Source: Tilletiaria anomala UBC 951 (taxonomy: Eukaryota > Basidiomycota > Exobasidiomycetes > Georgefischeriales > Tilletiariaceae). Taken from it: a stretch of DNA of 64,000 bases. Both the position numbers and the translations under genes were made by a program. Where the stretch lies: NCBI RefSeq assembly GCF_000711695.1, contig NW_013546951.1, positions 1-64,000 of the forward strand, in the 5' to 3' direction. Under the pieces are notes generated by a model that made no database searches, was not told the origin of the DNA, and saw only the letters and a list, made by a program, of their open reading frames with translations. Below, one piece after another: positions 1 through 12,081 of the stretch (position 1 is the stretch's first letter; every line of letters begins with the position of its first letter).

Positions 1-1568
1 TCACGCTGCTGGCTCATTGTGTCGACCGTGGTAGGGTTTGGCCGCACAGCTTCTTGCTCTAAGCGATAAGCGGTTTCGGATCTCCCTCCACAAAGGTCGT
101 GGGCGCGGGGATGGGCGTGGATGAAGCGGTTGGAGCCGTGTGAGCAGATTGACGCTAGGCTTTGGGGTGAGCTCTGGGCAACCACGATAACTTCTACTTC
201 GTTGCTGTGCTTGGAGGATGATCCGATGCAAGTGCTGTGGCCGTGGACGACAGCGATGATGATGATGATGATCATTGCGCAGCGGCGGGCGATCACCGTT
301 GCGTTCCTTTCGCCGAGCACCGCCCCGCGGCTGGGGAGTCCCTGCCTCAGGGCGTTGCAGGGCTGTCAGTGTCGCGCTGCCCGCGCAAGAGCCAGCCAGG
401 GGTGCATCATTTTCAATACCGGGGCCGCCGAACCCGCCAATGCATGACGCAGTCAGCGTGAAGGCAGTGGTTCCCTGCGTGCCTCACACCATCCCGGGCA
501 GCACCATTCTACCAATAGCACCGGGGTAGGGTAGTTTGATCATGGCATCGTACACCAGACATGATACTATGGTTGAATGCTTGAATCGCACAGTAGAATA
601 TAGTTGGAGGACCCAAAGACACGAGTAATCTTATGAGCAATTTAAATCTGAGCCAGGACACACCTTACCAGCCTTGCAAGACCATTGCTTCTGCTCAACT
701 TCCATCAACGCTGCAAAGGTGTCAGTGACCGTGGTGCAACAAGATTGAGAAAAGAGCATGGACGACAGCGATGCCTACTGACTGTTAACGTAGCAAAATC
801 TCTGGCGTGACCGTGTTACCCAATATGCTATGTGGCGTCAAGTCTGCGCAACACATGCTTGACCGGCATCAAAGATGCTCGACATGCGTGAAGACGTCTG
901 CAATTCCATGTGCCACCGCCGATGAATATGATGCGACGGAGACGGAAGGAGCAAGGGGCGACGTACACAAGAATGATCTAGGATATCTGCGGGTCAAAAT
1001 TAAGGATCTCCATTGAATATTGAGAGTCGTGAAGAGAATACGAAGCAGCTGCGACATCTCAATAGCATCAGCACCTCAATCATGGGACATCAAACAAGCG
1101 CAACGGAGGATGATATTCGGTTACGTACTATCTAATTCGCTTTCAATAATAGCCGACAAGTACAAGATATTGTGGTGGCCACGGCACGGTGCAAACCGCT
1201 CAAAAGCGTACGTGACCTGGCAACACCGCACGAGTAGAGAATCTGTGCTGCGACGAGAACGGAACGAAGACGACCGCGCGATGAATGGATTACACCAATA
1301 ATGACAAATGCACGTCAATGTGCGACGATGCATGGTTCAAGCTGCAGTGTGGACACCTTGATCTAGCGATGGGAAAAGGTTTTGCGCGGACAGTAGGATC
1401 ACTAGTGTACAAGACAGTCAAGCGGGGTTGTAAACGAAAACGTGGAGGCCTGCAGGGGGGAGTACGCATCCCGCCCCTCTGCTTTTGCATGAGGACAAAG
1501 AGATGCGTTGGTGCAGATCAAAGTCCTGATGATGCTGCTGCTGCTGGCTGGTTGACCGGCTCGCTCGC
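1..1568. other. No confident gene; region downstream of fibrillarin
   Basis: No recognisable protein is found here. The left 370 bases are GC-rich, and the minus strand has an uninterrupted reading frame from about 372 to the window edge. It contains an ATG at about 274, followed by a run of isoleucine codons created by the GAT repeat. This could be the 5' part of a minus-strand gene that continues off the left edge, but several other frames are also open in this GC-rich patch, so no CDS is called. Bases 540-1500 are more AT-rich with only short scattered frames and look non-coding; the right end would hold the fibrillarin 3' UTR. Confidence 0.4.
255..272 (+). repeat. (GAT)6 trinucleotide microsatellite
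   Basis: Six perfect GAT units in a row. On the opposite strand they read as ATC, giving an isoleucine run if that frame is translated. Confidence 0.85.
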
Positions 1569-2713
1569 TCAGGCGTGGCGCTGGTACTGCGCGACAAGCA
1601 TTGCGTGGTCCCTCTCGTATGGCTCAAGCGTCAGCTGTTCCCTCGGCCTGAACATCTCTGATTGCAGCTTCTTAACCTCGCTCGCAAACACTGCCTCGGG
1701 CACCGCCGTCGAGTCGATACAAGATGCCTTGATCGAAATGAGCGCATGACCCTTGTCCTTGAGGAAGTGGTGCGAGTTGAGCGCGACAATGCGTGCCTGA
1801 TCTGGCTGCGCCACGTCCGCAAAGACGACATCGACCGTCCCGACGAGCATGCGGTACTTTTGTGGATGCCGTGCGTCCTCGATAATGGGGATCACGTTCG
1901 TCCGCTTCTTGGCCATGTTAATCAGATCTCGGCCGCTGCGGTGCGAAAACTCGACCGCGTAGACGATCCCCTCGGGTCCCACTACGTCGGCCACATGGCT
2001 CACGCTCGTCCCGCTGGCAGCACCGAGGTACAGCACCTTAGCGCCAGGCGCAATGTGGATGTGGTCTAGGCCACCGAGGATACCCGCTGCAAGCTTGCTT
2101 CGGAACGGGTTCCAGACTCGGTACTCCACCTTGGTTGCCGGCACCGAGGGATCCTCTGATGGTGACTCGACGCTGATCCGCTTCTCGCCGTAGACAGCTT
2201 CGCCGGGCGAGAGGTTCTTGGTGACCAGCAGGTGTTCCTTGCCCTCGGCGATGAAGACACCGCCATGTCGGTGAGGCTTGACGATGACCTTGGCCCCACC
2301 CCTGGCGCCGCCAGCACCACCACCTCGTCCACCGCGACTACCACCGCGTGCACCGCCACGGGCACCACCACGGCCGCCCGGGGCACCTCGACCTCCGAAT
2401 CCACCACGGCCGCCTGAGCGAGTGAAAGAAAAGGCGAGCAAGAAAAAGGGAAAGGAGTATGAGACGTCAGTATCGACTGGTCGGGGTCTTCTAGCTTGTC
2501 GTTTTCAGCTCACCCCTGCCAGCTGGGCCACCGCCGCGGCCGCCTCCTCGACCAGGAGGGCCACCCCTGCCTCGTCCGCCACCTCGTCCGCCACCTCTGC
2601 CACCTCGGTCGCCTGAAAAAGTAAAATGATATTAAAGCACACGTCATATTGTCAGCTTTGTCGCCGGTGTAGAAGCCATGCGCTCGCGCCGCTTCGTTCT
2701 CACCAAATGCCAT
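1569..2713 (-). CDS. NOP1: Fibrillarin (Nop1), box C/D snoRNP 2'-O-methyltransferase
   Basis: Nucleolar methyltransferase of box C/D snoRNPs that 2'-O-methylates rRNA. Three exons: 2704-2713, 2514-2612 and 1569-2413 (954 nt, 317 aa). The first coding exon is only 10 nt (Met-Ala-Phe plus one base) and ends at GTGAGA. The second and third exons encode the glycine/arginine-rich RGG tail, about 60 residues. The rest is the Rossmann methyltransferase domain, with the SAM-binding motif [20 protein letters not shown] and the downstream family motifs [15 protein letters not shown] and [13 protein letters not shown]. The C-terminal stretch [18 protein letters not shown] is typical of fibrillarin. Both introns split a glycine codon, which joins cleanly as G|GC. 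The usual length of about 310-330 aa fits. It is divergently arranged with gamma-tubulin. Confidence 0.97.
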
Positions 2714-3180
2714 CTTGTATCTTTCAGTTACGGTCACAAGCTTTTACTACTGACTTGTTAGGACGCTGCAATGCCGTGAAGAATCTCGGTAGCCTCCGCA
2801 CTTTTGCAATCAGATGTGGTACAAGTGCTGCAGAAAGAGGCTCCTGCAATCCATCTTGCATGTGCAAAGAAGTTGGCCAGTCGGCGAAGTCAAGGAAGCG
2901 AAACGGAGACCTTTCCTCGAAAAATTTGGCGACCGAGTTTACGGGCCCAAAAAGAGGACTGCTGTGGTTGTGCGTGGATTTACAGAGGGAGACGCGAGTG
3001 GCGACAGCGCGCGAGACAGAGAGCAACACCATCGCTGCCAAGTCAAAAACGCAACGGCTTGTGTTTGCTAACTGTTTATCGCACCCTCCGTAGCACAACG
3101 TGTACGCGTATAGTACGCAAGCTCAGTTCTGCAACAAGAGAGGAAAGGATAAACAGCAACACGCGCCGCGCCCGCACGAG
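2714..3180. promoter_or_regulatory. Divergent promoter region, fibrillarin / gamma-tubulin
   Basis: 467 bp between two divergent start codons with no coding signal of its own, so it must hold both promoters and 5' UTRs. I see no clear TATA box or named factor site. Confidence 0.6.
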
Positions 3181-5108
3181 ATGCCGCGCGAACTTATCAC
3201 TATCCAAGCCGGGCAGTGCGGGTAAGTTAACGCGCGAGAGTCCATTGGGTGTCCTCCCATCCTGTCTTCTTACACGCGCCTCCTGACTCGCGCTGCCACC
3301 TAGGAATCAAATTGGTTCACAGTTCTGGGAATATCTCTGCAAGGATCACGGGATTTCACGCGACGGAACCTTGGAGGACTTCGCCACAGATGGCGCCGCG
3401 GGCGATCGCAAGGATGTCTTCTTTTACCAGGCGGATGACGAGCACTACGTGCCGCGAGCGATTTTGGTCGATTTGGAGCCAAGGGTGAGAGTGGTCCCGG
3501 CGCAGATGATTCCTGTTGAGTTGCGCGCTAATGTGCGAGGGAACCGCACCTTCCCTCATAGGTCCTTGCAAATATCATGTCAGGGCCGTACAAAAGATTG
3601 TACAACCCAGAGAACATATATTCGTCCAAGACGGGCGGCGGTGCAGGCAACAACTGGGCGCAAGGGTTCGGCGCTGGGCAGAAGATCGCGGATGAGCTGA
3701 TTGAGATGATTGAACGTGAGGCAGACGGAAGCGACAGCTTGGAGGTAAGAGCGAGCTTCCTGCTGTGATATCGCTTTGCGCGACAGCGGCCTCACATATT
3801 ATTCTGCAGGGCTTCATGCTTCTCCACTCGATCGCGGGAGGCACAGGTTCCGGCCTTGGCTCCTTCCTGCTAGAGGCGCTGAACGACGCATACCCCAAGA
3901 AGCTCATCCAGACCTATTCGGTGTTTCCCAATTCGGAGGAAACGTCGGACATCGTCGTACAGCCGTACAACTCGATCCTGACACTGAAGCGCCTGGTAGA
4001 TCACGCGGACAGCGTCGTCGTCCTCGACAATGCCGCCCTCAGTCGGATCGCTAGCGATCGGTTACACATCCATGATCCGAGCGTCAGGTGAGCAAAATAG
4101 TATTATGAATGCAGTCTGTAAACGTCTTACACTCTCGACGATTGCAGTCAAATCAACCAAATGATCAGCACGGTAATGGGCGCATCTACTTTGACACTGC
4201 GGTATCCGGGCTACATGAACAATGACCTAGTGAGCACATTTTAAGGACATCCGTTTCAGTATGCGTGATTGACTCCCACGACTTCGCTCTGCCAACAGGT
4301 CGGCATGATGGCGTCCTTAATCCCAACCCCTCGGGCGCACTTCCTCATGACCTCATATACCCCCTTCACCTCCGACACGGTGGATCGGGGCAAAGCAACG
4401 ATGAAGACGTCCGTCCTGGATGTGATGCGGCGACTGCTCCAACCGAAGAACCGCATGGTCTCCACGCATGGTGCGAGCAAGTCCAGCTGCTACATCTCCA
4501 TCATGAACATCATCCAGGGCGACGTCGATCCACGCGACGTGCACAAGTCGCTACTACGCATTCGTGAGCGGCACCTGGCTTCCTTCATCCCATGGGGCCC
4601 TGCGTCTATACAAGTGGCGCTCGCCAAACGCAGCCCATACATGGCGTCAACACATAGGGTCAGCGGCCTGATGCTCGCCAATCATACCGGCATCGCGAGC
4701 TTGTTCAAGCGCACGGTCGATCAGTATGACCGATTGAGGAATCGATCAGCTTTCGTCGAGCAGTACAAAAGAGAACCGGCGTTTTCGAGCGACCTGAGTG
4801 ACTTGTGGGTATCGCCACTGCAGAGCGTCCAACGGCCTTGTTATTGGTTCGGTATCTGACTGACATTCTTCCGCCATGAAAGTGATGAGGCTCGGGAAAC
4901 AACGCAGGAGCTCATTCAAGGTGAGCCTGATTTGAAAGAACACGGCCAAGACCTTCTGACCCTTGTTTCACCATTTGTCCTTCAGAGTACCGTGCCGCCG
5001 AGCAACCGGAGTGTGAGTAGAGAGCGTCTTGGGGCACAATGGAATGAGCAGCTCACCCCTGCTCTTCAATGCACCCCTCGCGTAGACATTACCGGGAAGA
5101 GCGCATAA
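3181..5108 (+). CDS. TUB4: Gamma-tubulin
   Basis: Gamma-tubulin, the microtubule nucleator at the spindle pole body. Nine exons: 3181-3221, 3304-3484, 3562-3744, 3810-4087, 4148-4229, 4299-4804, 4883-4920, 4986-5012 and 5086-5108, totalling 1359 nt (452 aa). It starts [20 protein letters not shown], the gamma-class N-terminus. The tubulin GTP-binding signature GGTGSGLGS begins at residue 145. YNPENIYSS and [15 protein letters not shown] in exon 3 are gamma-type, not alpha or beta. The end, [10 protein letters not shown], matches the gamma C-terminus and is followed by a short ITGKSA tail encoded by the last 23-nt exon. The exon 7 acceptor is AAG rather than CAG/TAG. It converges with the Arf-GEF gene, whose stop is 125 bp away. 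Confidence 0.97.
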
Positions 5109-5233
5109 GATCTTGTAGCTTTGTCAGGAACCTCGACTGTATTTTAGCAAGATTGTGCATTATTGAGCGAAACGTTACAAAGTTTGCTGAAAGAAAGACG
5201 TTTGAGCAGACAGGTGGATGTACAACGACTGCT

Positions 5234-8200
5234 TCAAGCAGTCGATTCTTGAGGCAGCAGCGCTGCTTGCGACGGCGGCTCAGGAATTGGCGTGATCTCT
5301 TCCATAAGTGCTGGCAAGAATTTGCTCGCGCGGTCTTTAGTGACATCCCATAGTTCGACTTGAGCAGGGGATCGCGAGTCCTCTCCTTCCGCAGGCGGCG
5401 GAACGAGTATCGAGGCTGCTTGCATGACCAATAGAATATTCTTGACCGTCTCGGGTAACGACTCAGTCTGTACGTGAGCAATGAATGCGTCAGTCCACCA
5501 ATGCTGATGCTGGACAGGCAAAGTGCGCCCCGATAGCTCACAAGCTGATCACGCTTGCCACAATTGAGAAAGCGGTCATAGAACCCGAGCACTTGCTCCC
5601 ACAGGCCGATGAGCTGTTTGGAGGACTCGTTAAGCTCGACAAGGTAACGTAGGAAAATTTTGCATAGCATGGCACACATGCGCATTCGTGTTTCCTGCAT
5701 ACCACTGGCTTCCGGATCCCTTTGGAAGACTTGCGGCTTGAGCAGATCTTCGAGTGCGGGAAAGATGATTTCTTCGAAGATCAGTGCAAGCTGTATGTGC
5801 TCGCCTGAAAGCAATTGGGGGGCTAGCAAGACCTTCTGCAGATGCGCAATTGCGTCCTGACGCACTGGCCGGTACCCATTGGTGCACTGTTGTGCTAGCG
5901 CGCCCATGAGCGGTAACCAGAAATGTCTCCATCCTGGTAACAACGGACAACGAAGCTCTGTCAGTATGCAGAGATAAACACGTCCTACATCGTGCGCAGG
6001 CCTACCATCTAGACGAGTCGACTCCGTGATGAGGCGGGGAATCTCAGCCTTGATAGCTTCCAGCACTCCAAGTGCTTCTTTTCCTCGTCGTTGGCATGCC
6101 TCGTCATACTCTGTCTGTTCCTTACGTTCAGTGAGGGTCCGCCGTTGCATGTCTCTGCGTTCGGCGCGAGCAGTTGCGACCACATCAGAGGCGGATGCGA
6201 CGTCTCTCAAGACTGCCACGATTCCGATATAGTTATCAATCGTGATACTTGTCTCCGCGAGGTACTTCATAATCTCGAACGCGTGACCAGCGGCGCTAGC
6301 GTTGTGAGAGAATCCGCAATCAGCGACCAAAGACAGCACCAGGTTCCACTCGGTAGCCGAGCTGACCGCCGCAACGCCTTCACGCAATGCGTAAGCCAGC
6401 CCAAGAGCAATTTGCTCGACCAGAGCTGGCTTAAGATCGTTGGGAATCGAACGCATAGTGTCCAACGTGATCAAAGCCTGATCGGAGCCAGCCTCTTTCG
6501 CGACAGGGATAAGTCGGAGCAGGCTGACCACGGCTCGCTCGACCATCAATGGATGGTACCTCGGAGCATCCGCAAGGATCGCCGAAAAGTGTTGCACTGC
6601 AGAAATCCAGGACTCATCAGGGCAAGACTTTGCGCTGACAACGATACCTGCAAGAACCTCTTGCATGAACAGCGCGCAAGGATCGTATGGCAGCTGGCCG
6701 CGGACGAGGACAGTGTGTTGAGGTGTCGAGGTGCCTGAGCTGCCGCTCTCAGCTGCACGCCGCGCAAGCGCCAGGCGATCAATCGTATGCTTGTCGGCGA
6801 GTTCTTTGGCTGCAGTGATTGCATGTTGCAGCGACTCTGACGAGAGACTCGGAATCTGGGCAAACATGTCATCGATCCGGCAAGAGGCGATACAGTCTAC
6901 AGTGCAGAGTGTCGACTCGATATCTTCATCCGTCACTTCTGGGGGAGCAGGGGCCAGTACGTTACCTCCAGTTGGCGAGAGTAGATAAGAAGACAACGTG
7001 CTGAATAGGCCACCTTGGCCACGAGGGTCCTGGATGGGAGTGTTGGCAAGCCGCTTTGGCCTGAGAGGGATCTCTTCCGGCTCCTTGCCAAAGAGGAACA
7101 TCTGGCGCATTCCGAGCGGGAGAAGGGAATGCGCAAAAAGATTTTTCAAGATCTGTAGCAATTCCTTCCAACTCGCGCACATAGCATCACCGTTGCCGTT
7201 CGCGATTGTAAAAAGAACGACAGCCGCCATCTGACCTTTGAAGTTGACGCCAAAGTAGACTGACAAAGGCCCAACAGTGATCTTTTGGTCTTCGACATCG
7301 ACAGTTGCATTATTGATCGGGCCTTGGGCGATGTGGTCATCCAGAAGTCCGGTGGCACCAGCTAAAGTCTTGACCATGAAGTCGAAGAGTTCAATCATGC
7401 CGAACGTGCTTGCCAGAGCAGCGCATTGACGGAAGCCTGCGATAGACCGCTCAAGAAGATGCTCGTCTTGGAAGGTAGAAAAAGCGTGCGCCAGCGCAGC
7501 AACAATTGGGCGCCATGATCGAGCAAAGACATTGCGGTCAAACAAGGTGGTGGAGCAAGGGATAAGGGAGCCCGCAGTGCGCGAGCGGCGCAGCAGCTCC
7601 TTCCAGGTGTAGTCAAACCCCAACTGACCAGCATGCTCTTCTGGCATAACGATCTCTCTCTTGCGGATTGACTCGTAGATGGTCGTCAGATACTCGTCGT
7701 TAAAGTCCTTGCCATCATTAACACCGCGAAGGTTCCGTTTATAATCATCGGCTGTCATTTTTCTTTTCTGATTCTGAGGATTGTGCAGATCGGTATTGAG
7801 CATTATGACGCTGTAGGCGAGAACGTATACTGCATCCTCGCTGGCAACCTCTGATGAGCCAGATGCGAAGTATGCCCTTGCAAATGTCTCTGTTATCCGT
7901 GCGATTTGTTGGGCCTCGCCGGGTAATCGGAAGGACTCAAGCATTTCTCGCATAGCATCTCCAACGTTGCGGCCGCTAAAGTCAAATAAATGGATGAACG
8001 CTTCGCAGATTTTTTCGTTGGCCGGTCGTGATAGGTAGTCGCCCAAAAGCTTTTTGTCGAGGCCCGGGCATTCCTTCAAGAAGCGTGCAATCGCAGCATC
8101 GCGATCTCCTTCGGTCTGTATCAAGCCCTCCTTTTCCATATAGGCGAGACCATCCTTTGGCCTTGCGTTGAAACGCGCTGCACCGGCCAAGATTGCAGCC

Positions 8201-10672
8201 TTCTTGCTCTTCTGCAAACCAAGCTGCTGAGCATCCAGCAGGCCCTGAGGCCAAGCTGGATCTTCGAAAGCCGGGTCCTGTCGCGCAAATAAACTGCCAA
8301 CGATGGTTAGGATGGCATCCAAGGCCATTACCTGCAAGCTGTCCTGGCCGGGTGAGCCGGGAGCCTGGGCAAAAACAGAACGCGACCAGAAAGAGATGAG
8401 CCTTTCCAAGATGTTGTCGCACTCAGTATCGGCGTCGAAGTTGGCCCAAAGCGTGATATTAGCATCTCCGTGAGAGAATAGAGTCTCGAGAAGCGAGCAT
8501 AGGGTCTCGAGAAGGAGCTCGCGCGTCTCGCCTGTGCTGGGAGCTAGCTCCGAGGTCTTCGCAAGTGGCGGTGGCGGTGGAGGTGGAGGTGGAGGTGGCC
8601 CAGTGAGAGTAGGATTGATATCGGAAGAACGACTAACAGCTGCCGCAACGTCATTCCAAGGCTCCAAGCCCATGGCAAAGGTGGGAGCTAGCTTGTCAAG
8701 CAAATACTTGAGGAAGAACTCGAATTGGAGCTTAAGATGCTGTCCAGCAACTTCGAAGAGGGTCGAAATGGTGCGCAAGCTGTATGTGAGGATGCTTGGG
8801 TTCTCCGAGCGCGCCAGCTGGAAAAGATGTCGGCAGGCCGAATCTTGTAAGATGGCGCGCAAAGATGGGTATTCTGCGATAGCAACGCCGCTGGTTTCGA
8901 GTACGCTGCTCAAAATGGTCATCGCTAGGAGCCGCATTGCGTCTGTGTTTTGACCGTTGCGAGGATCTAGGAGAGATACTAACACGCGCAAAATCTCAGT
9001 CAACGCTGGCAGACCAAACGACTCGACGTCCATAGGAGCGAAGGACACTGTGGAGGAAGGGTGTCAGCGACCTCACGGGCCTCCAAATGCCTTTGATGAA
9101 CGTACTTGTTGTTTGATCCGCCTGATCGTTCGCCACGGCCACTTTCTCCTCCGCCTTGTCTCCGTATTCATGGGCAATTCCATGGACATCAGCCGATTGC
9201 GCGTCTTCGGGGGCCGCTGCCTCTGCGCCGGCCATATCCAACGGCGACTGAGCCGCTTCATCTTCCTCTGGAATCACGCCAGGCGACATCGACGGTCCTG
9301 CAGCGGGTACTTGCAAGCTGCTAGGATCGGGTATCGTCATCCTTCTAAGCTTCTTTTCGTCCAGCTCGGTCTCTTGTTCCTCAACCTCGGAGACCAAGGT
9401 CTCATGTATGGGCTCTGCGTCTCCAGAGAAGTTCTCGTCTACTGTCAGAGGGATGCGCTGCAGCTTGGCAAACAAGGCGCGGATCATGTGCATCATTGAC
9501 TGTGTTGCCGAGCGGCGAAGAACCTCTGCAGGAGTGACGTGTCACTAAGTGTAAGCTGACACCTCACTTCGAGCAAAAGGTGAGCAGTTCGGACTCACCA
9601 CTAAGCCTGGTCTGACAGCACATGCTTAGGCCGGTCTCCATCATCTCGCAAATGCTCTCATTTCCCAGGGCGTCGGCCAAGGAGACTGCAGCAGCGCCTT
9701 CCGCAGAAAGCAGTTGTGAAGATCCACAGACGAGCTCCCGCATGACTGAGAGAATGCGAAGCAAGACCAGCTCATCAACGATGGGGTCGCTGGCCTCGAA
9801 TCGACAGTGAGAGATCGCATGCGCAATCTCTGATATTGCGACCTGCGCTCCAGTTGCCGGAATCGGTGACGATGGAATGGGGATCAATCCGTATGCAAGA
9901 AAACGATCAATCGCTTGCAGAGCGGCTGATGTGATGGCACCGCTCGTCCGTGGCGACAATATGACCTTGACAAAAGGTGAGACCAGCAAAGGCCGCGGGA
10001 ACTCTGCAAACTCTGCCAACAGCTGAAGGTCAGAGCGGGCACCTCGTGAAGGTCCAGTGCTGGTCACTGCTCACCTTGCGTTTCATGAAGCTGCGCCTTC
10101 AGAATGGCGAACGCAGCCAATAGACCAGATTCACTGTCGTCCCGTGCAAACCGCTCAAGACTTCCAGCAGCTTCTAAGGACACATTTGTCGTCGGTTTCG
10201 GCGCGCTACCTTCGGCATCCTTCCCTTTGACCGACCCTGGCAGCTGCCTTTTGGCAAGAGGCACACCAAGCGAAGAAAGCCTCCGCTGATGCCGAACAAT
10301 GGGATTGTCATTCCTGTAGTCTATCGCAAGCGTTCTTTCTGCCGCCTCGGCAGCATGGCTCGTGAGGCCGAGCGCGGAAGAGCCTGTGGACTGCAGTAGC
10401 TGATCCCAGGAACCATTTGGAGCTCCAGAGCTAGACGAAAAGTATGATGAGCTCGCCCGATTCTTGACGCTCTTGCGTATTGCGGAAGTGACAGCGATGA
10501 TTTCAGAGTTGACAAGATGCTCTTCTGAAACCTGTAATGGCGGATAGTATGAGAGCACAACAGGTGCACCGGCAGTCATTGTACTGAACACCCTGCGACC
10601 AGAAGCTCTGGACGGGGGACGCGATGGCTCATCGCGCAGCCGCGCAGCGGGACCGCCAGCAGCTGGCGACAT
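5234..10672 (-). CDS. GEA1: Sec7-domain Arf guanine nucleotide exchange factor, Gea1/2-GBF1 type
   Basis: Large Golgi Arf-GEF that activates Arf1 for COPI coat assembly. Model of five exons: 10075-10672, 9599-10012, 9106-9525, 5542-9047 and 5234-5467 (5172 nt, 1723 aa). The Sec7 domain is roughly residues 760-950. It carries the catalytic-glutamate loop FRLPGEAQQIARI and the motif YSVIMLNTDLHNPQ; the YS and D residues there are those associated with brefeldin A sensitivity. DCB, HUS and HDS regions are recognisable by GBF1-like stretches such as ITSAALQAIDRFLAYGL and LSEVLRRSATQSM. An 11-residue proline run lies before the Sec7 domain. The last intron (5468-5541) is needed to reach the conserved LPETVKNILLVMQAASILV tail. 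The first intron is ambiguous: a 62-nt or a 32-nt form both keep frame. The start at 10672 is the first in-frame ATG; 10579 is an alternative. Confidence 0.93.
8566..8598 (-). repeat. CCA/CCT hexanucleotide-like repeat encoding 11 prolines
   Basis: Eleven consecutive proline codons alternating CCA with CCT or CCG on the minus strand, inside the Arf-GEF coding sequence before the Sec7 domain. Such a tract is prone to length variation. Confidence 0.9.
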
Positions 10673-11082
10673 CTTTCCAGAAATAGCGATTGGATAGATC
10701 CTGCGGCGCTCTGGCAGACTGAATGCTGCCCAGCAGCGAGTAGATGCACTGTGTCATGCAACGGAGGTATTCAGAGACAGATGGGCTTGGTGAGTTACTG
10801 ATTTTGAAAGTGCGATGACCCTCCCCACTGCCCGCGACGCGTGGCCCGTGGGAGAACTGTTCAACCGAGTTGGAAGCAACCGAATGCCAGCCAGCCAGGG
10901 AAATGGGGCCGGGGCGCAGCATTCAAGATGTTCGCACTTTCACTCTCATCGGTATATCCAACTTGGCCCGATACTCGCACCATCCGCACCTCATTTCCCA
11001 CTCTTTGACACCGAAGAACTCGCTTGATATCTTAGAAATCGGCCAAGCTTTCTTCGCGTGGCGCTCTGTGCCAACAAGAAGC
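10673..11082. promoter_or_regulatory. Divergent promoter region, Arf-GEF / RPB9
   Basis: 410 bp between divergent start codons. No conserved coding frame was found, and no specific factor site is recognised. Confidence 0.55.
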
Positions 11083-11834
11083 ATGGCTTCCTTGAAATTT
11101 TGCCAGGAGTGGTGAGCCTGCTACGCAAACGTCGTGCGACATATTGCACGTTTCTCACCCTCTTCTGATGTCTTCCTTCGATGCGAACAGCAACAATCTC
11201 TTGTATCCAGAGGTAAGCGAGACGGAAGTTCTCAGTAGGAATAGGATGCCGTGATCCTGATGCATCCAGTTTTACTGTCTTTTACCCAGGAGGACCGGAC
11301 GAACCATGTTCTGCTCTACAGCTGCCGTAACTGCGACTACCGGGAGGAGGCAGGTAGCCAGCTCGTCTTCCGCAATGACCTGATTTCTGTGACGCAGGTG
11401 TGTCTGTTACAGATGCAACTGCTATGGTATGCGCATGTTTGGCGCTGACAGGACACAACGGCGCGTTTTTTTCTTGGATGTGTTCAGGAGCAACCAGGAG
11501 TCATTGACAACATTACAAAAGATCCGACGCTACAGCGCGTAGAGCAGAAATGTCCTTATTGCGGAAACCAAGAGTGAGCTCGTAACTTCTTTCGGAACGT
11601 GTCGTGTCTCGGTCGCTGATATCCGCATGGATGCGCTTCGTGACGCCTGCTGCTTGGACATGATCCAGAGCGGTGTGCTTCCAGGACCAGAGCAAGCGCA
11701 TTTTCAATCGCATGATCCTCTTCTTCTGTTGCTGCAACTGCGAAAAATTGTTCCAGGACCCAGAAGTATCAAGAAAAGCTGGCACAAACACTCAAGTCAA
11801 CCCCGAAGATGTAACCAACCTGGAGGCCTTCTAA
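11083..11834 (+). CDS. RPB9: RNA polymerase II subunit RPB9
   Basis: Small zinc-ribbon subunit of RNA polymerase II, acting in start-site choice, fidelity and TFIIS-stimulated cleavage. Five exons: 11083-11111, 11191-11212 (22 nt), 11290-11397, 11488-11573 and 11669-11834 (411 nt, 136 aa). The N-terminal ribbon is CQEC at residues 7-10 with CRNC further on, flanked by NNLLYPE and YREEAGSQLVFRNDLI. The second ribbon has CPYC, then CCNC after FNRMILFF. Compared with the 120-125 aa usual in the family, a polar tail of about 25 residues follows the second ribbon. The introns are phase-consistent throughout. It converges on the small membrane-protein gene 247 bp downstream. Confidence 0.93.
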
Positions 11835-12081
11835 TTCACCTAAAACGATCAACGTTCTGCACTATCCTCAAGATGCGCACTGGCTTTGGTGATTACATCC
11901 GCAACTCCACCGTATCACTGTATTTCTATAATCAACCGCAATGCACACGCGATACCAGCAAGTACCCCTCGGCTTTGGCTTTGCGGCCGTTGCGCCTGTA
12001 CAGAACTGGGCTCGAACTCTACTAATGTTACAAGTGTCCACGAGCTTTAAGACGCGACGATGTCTCTCCTGACCCTCTTCG

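Noticed and set aside
5089-5466. Extension of the Arf-GEF frame to 5089
   Set aside because: It loses similarity after FYDRFLNCGKRDQL. The spliced version ending at 5234 recovers the conserved C-terminus.
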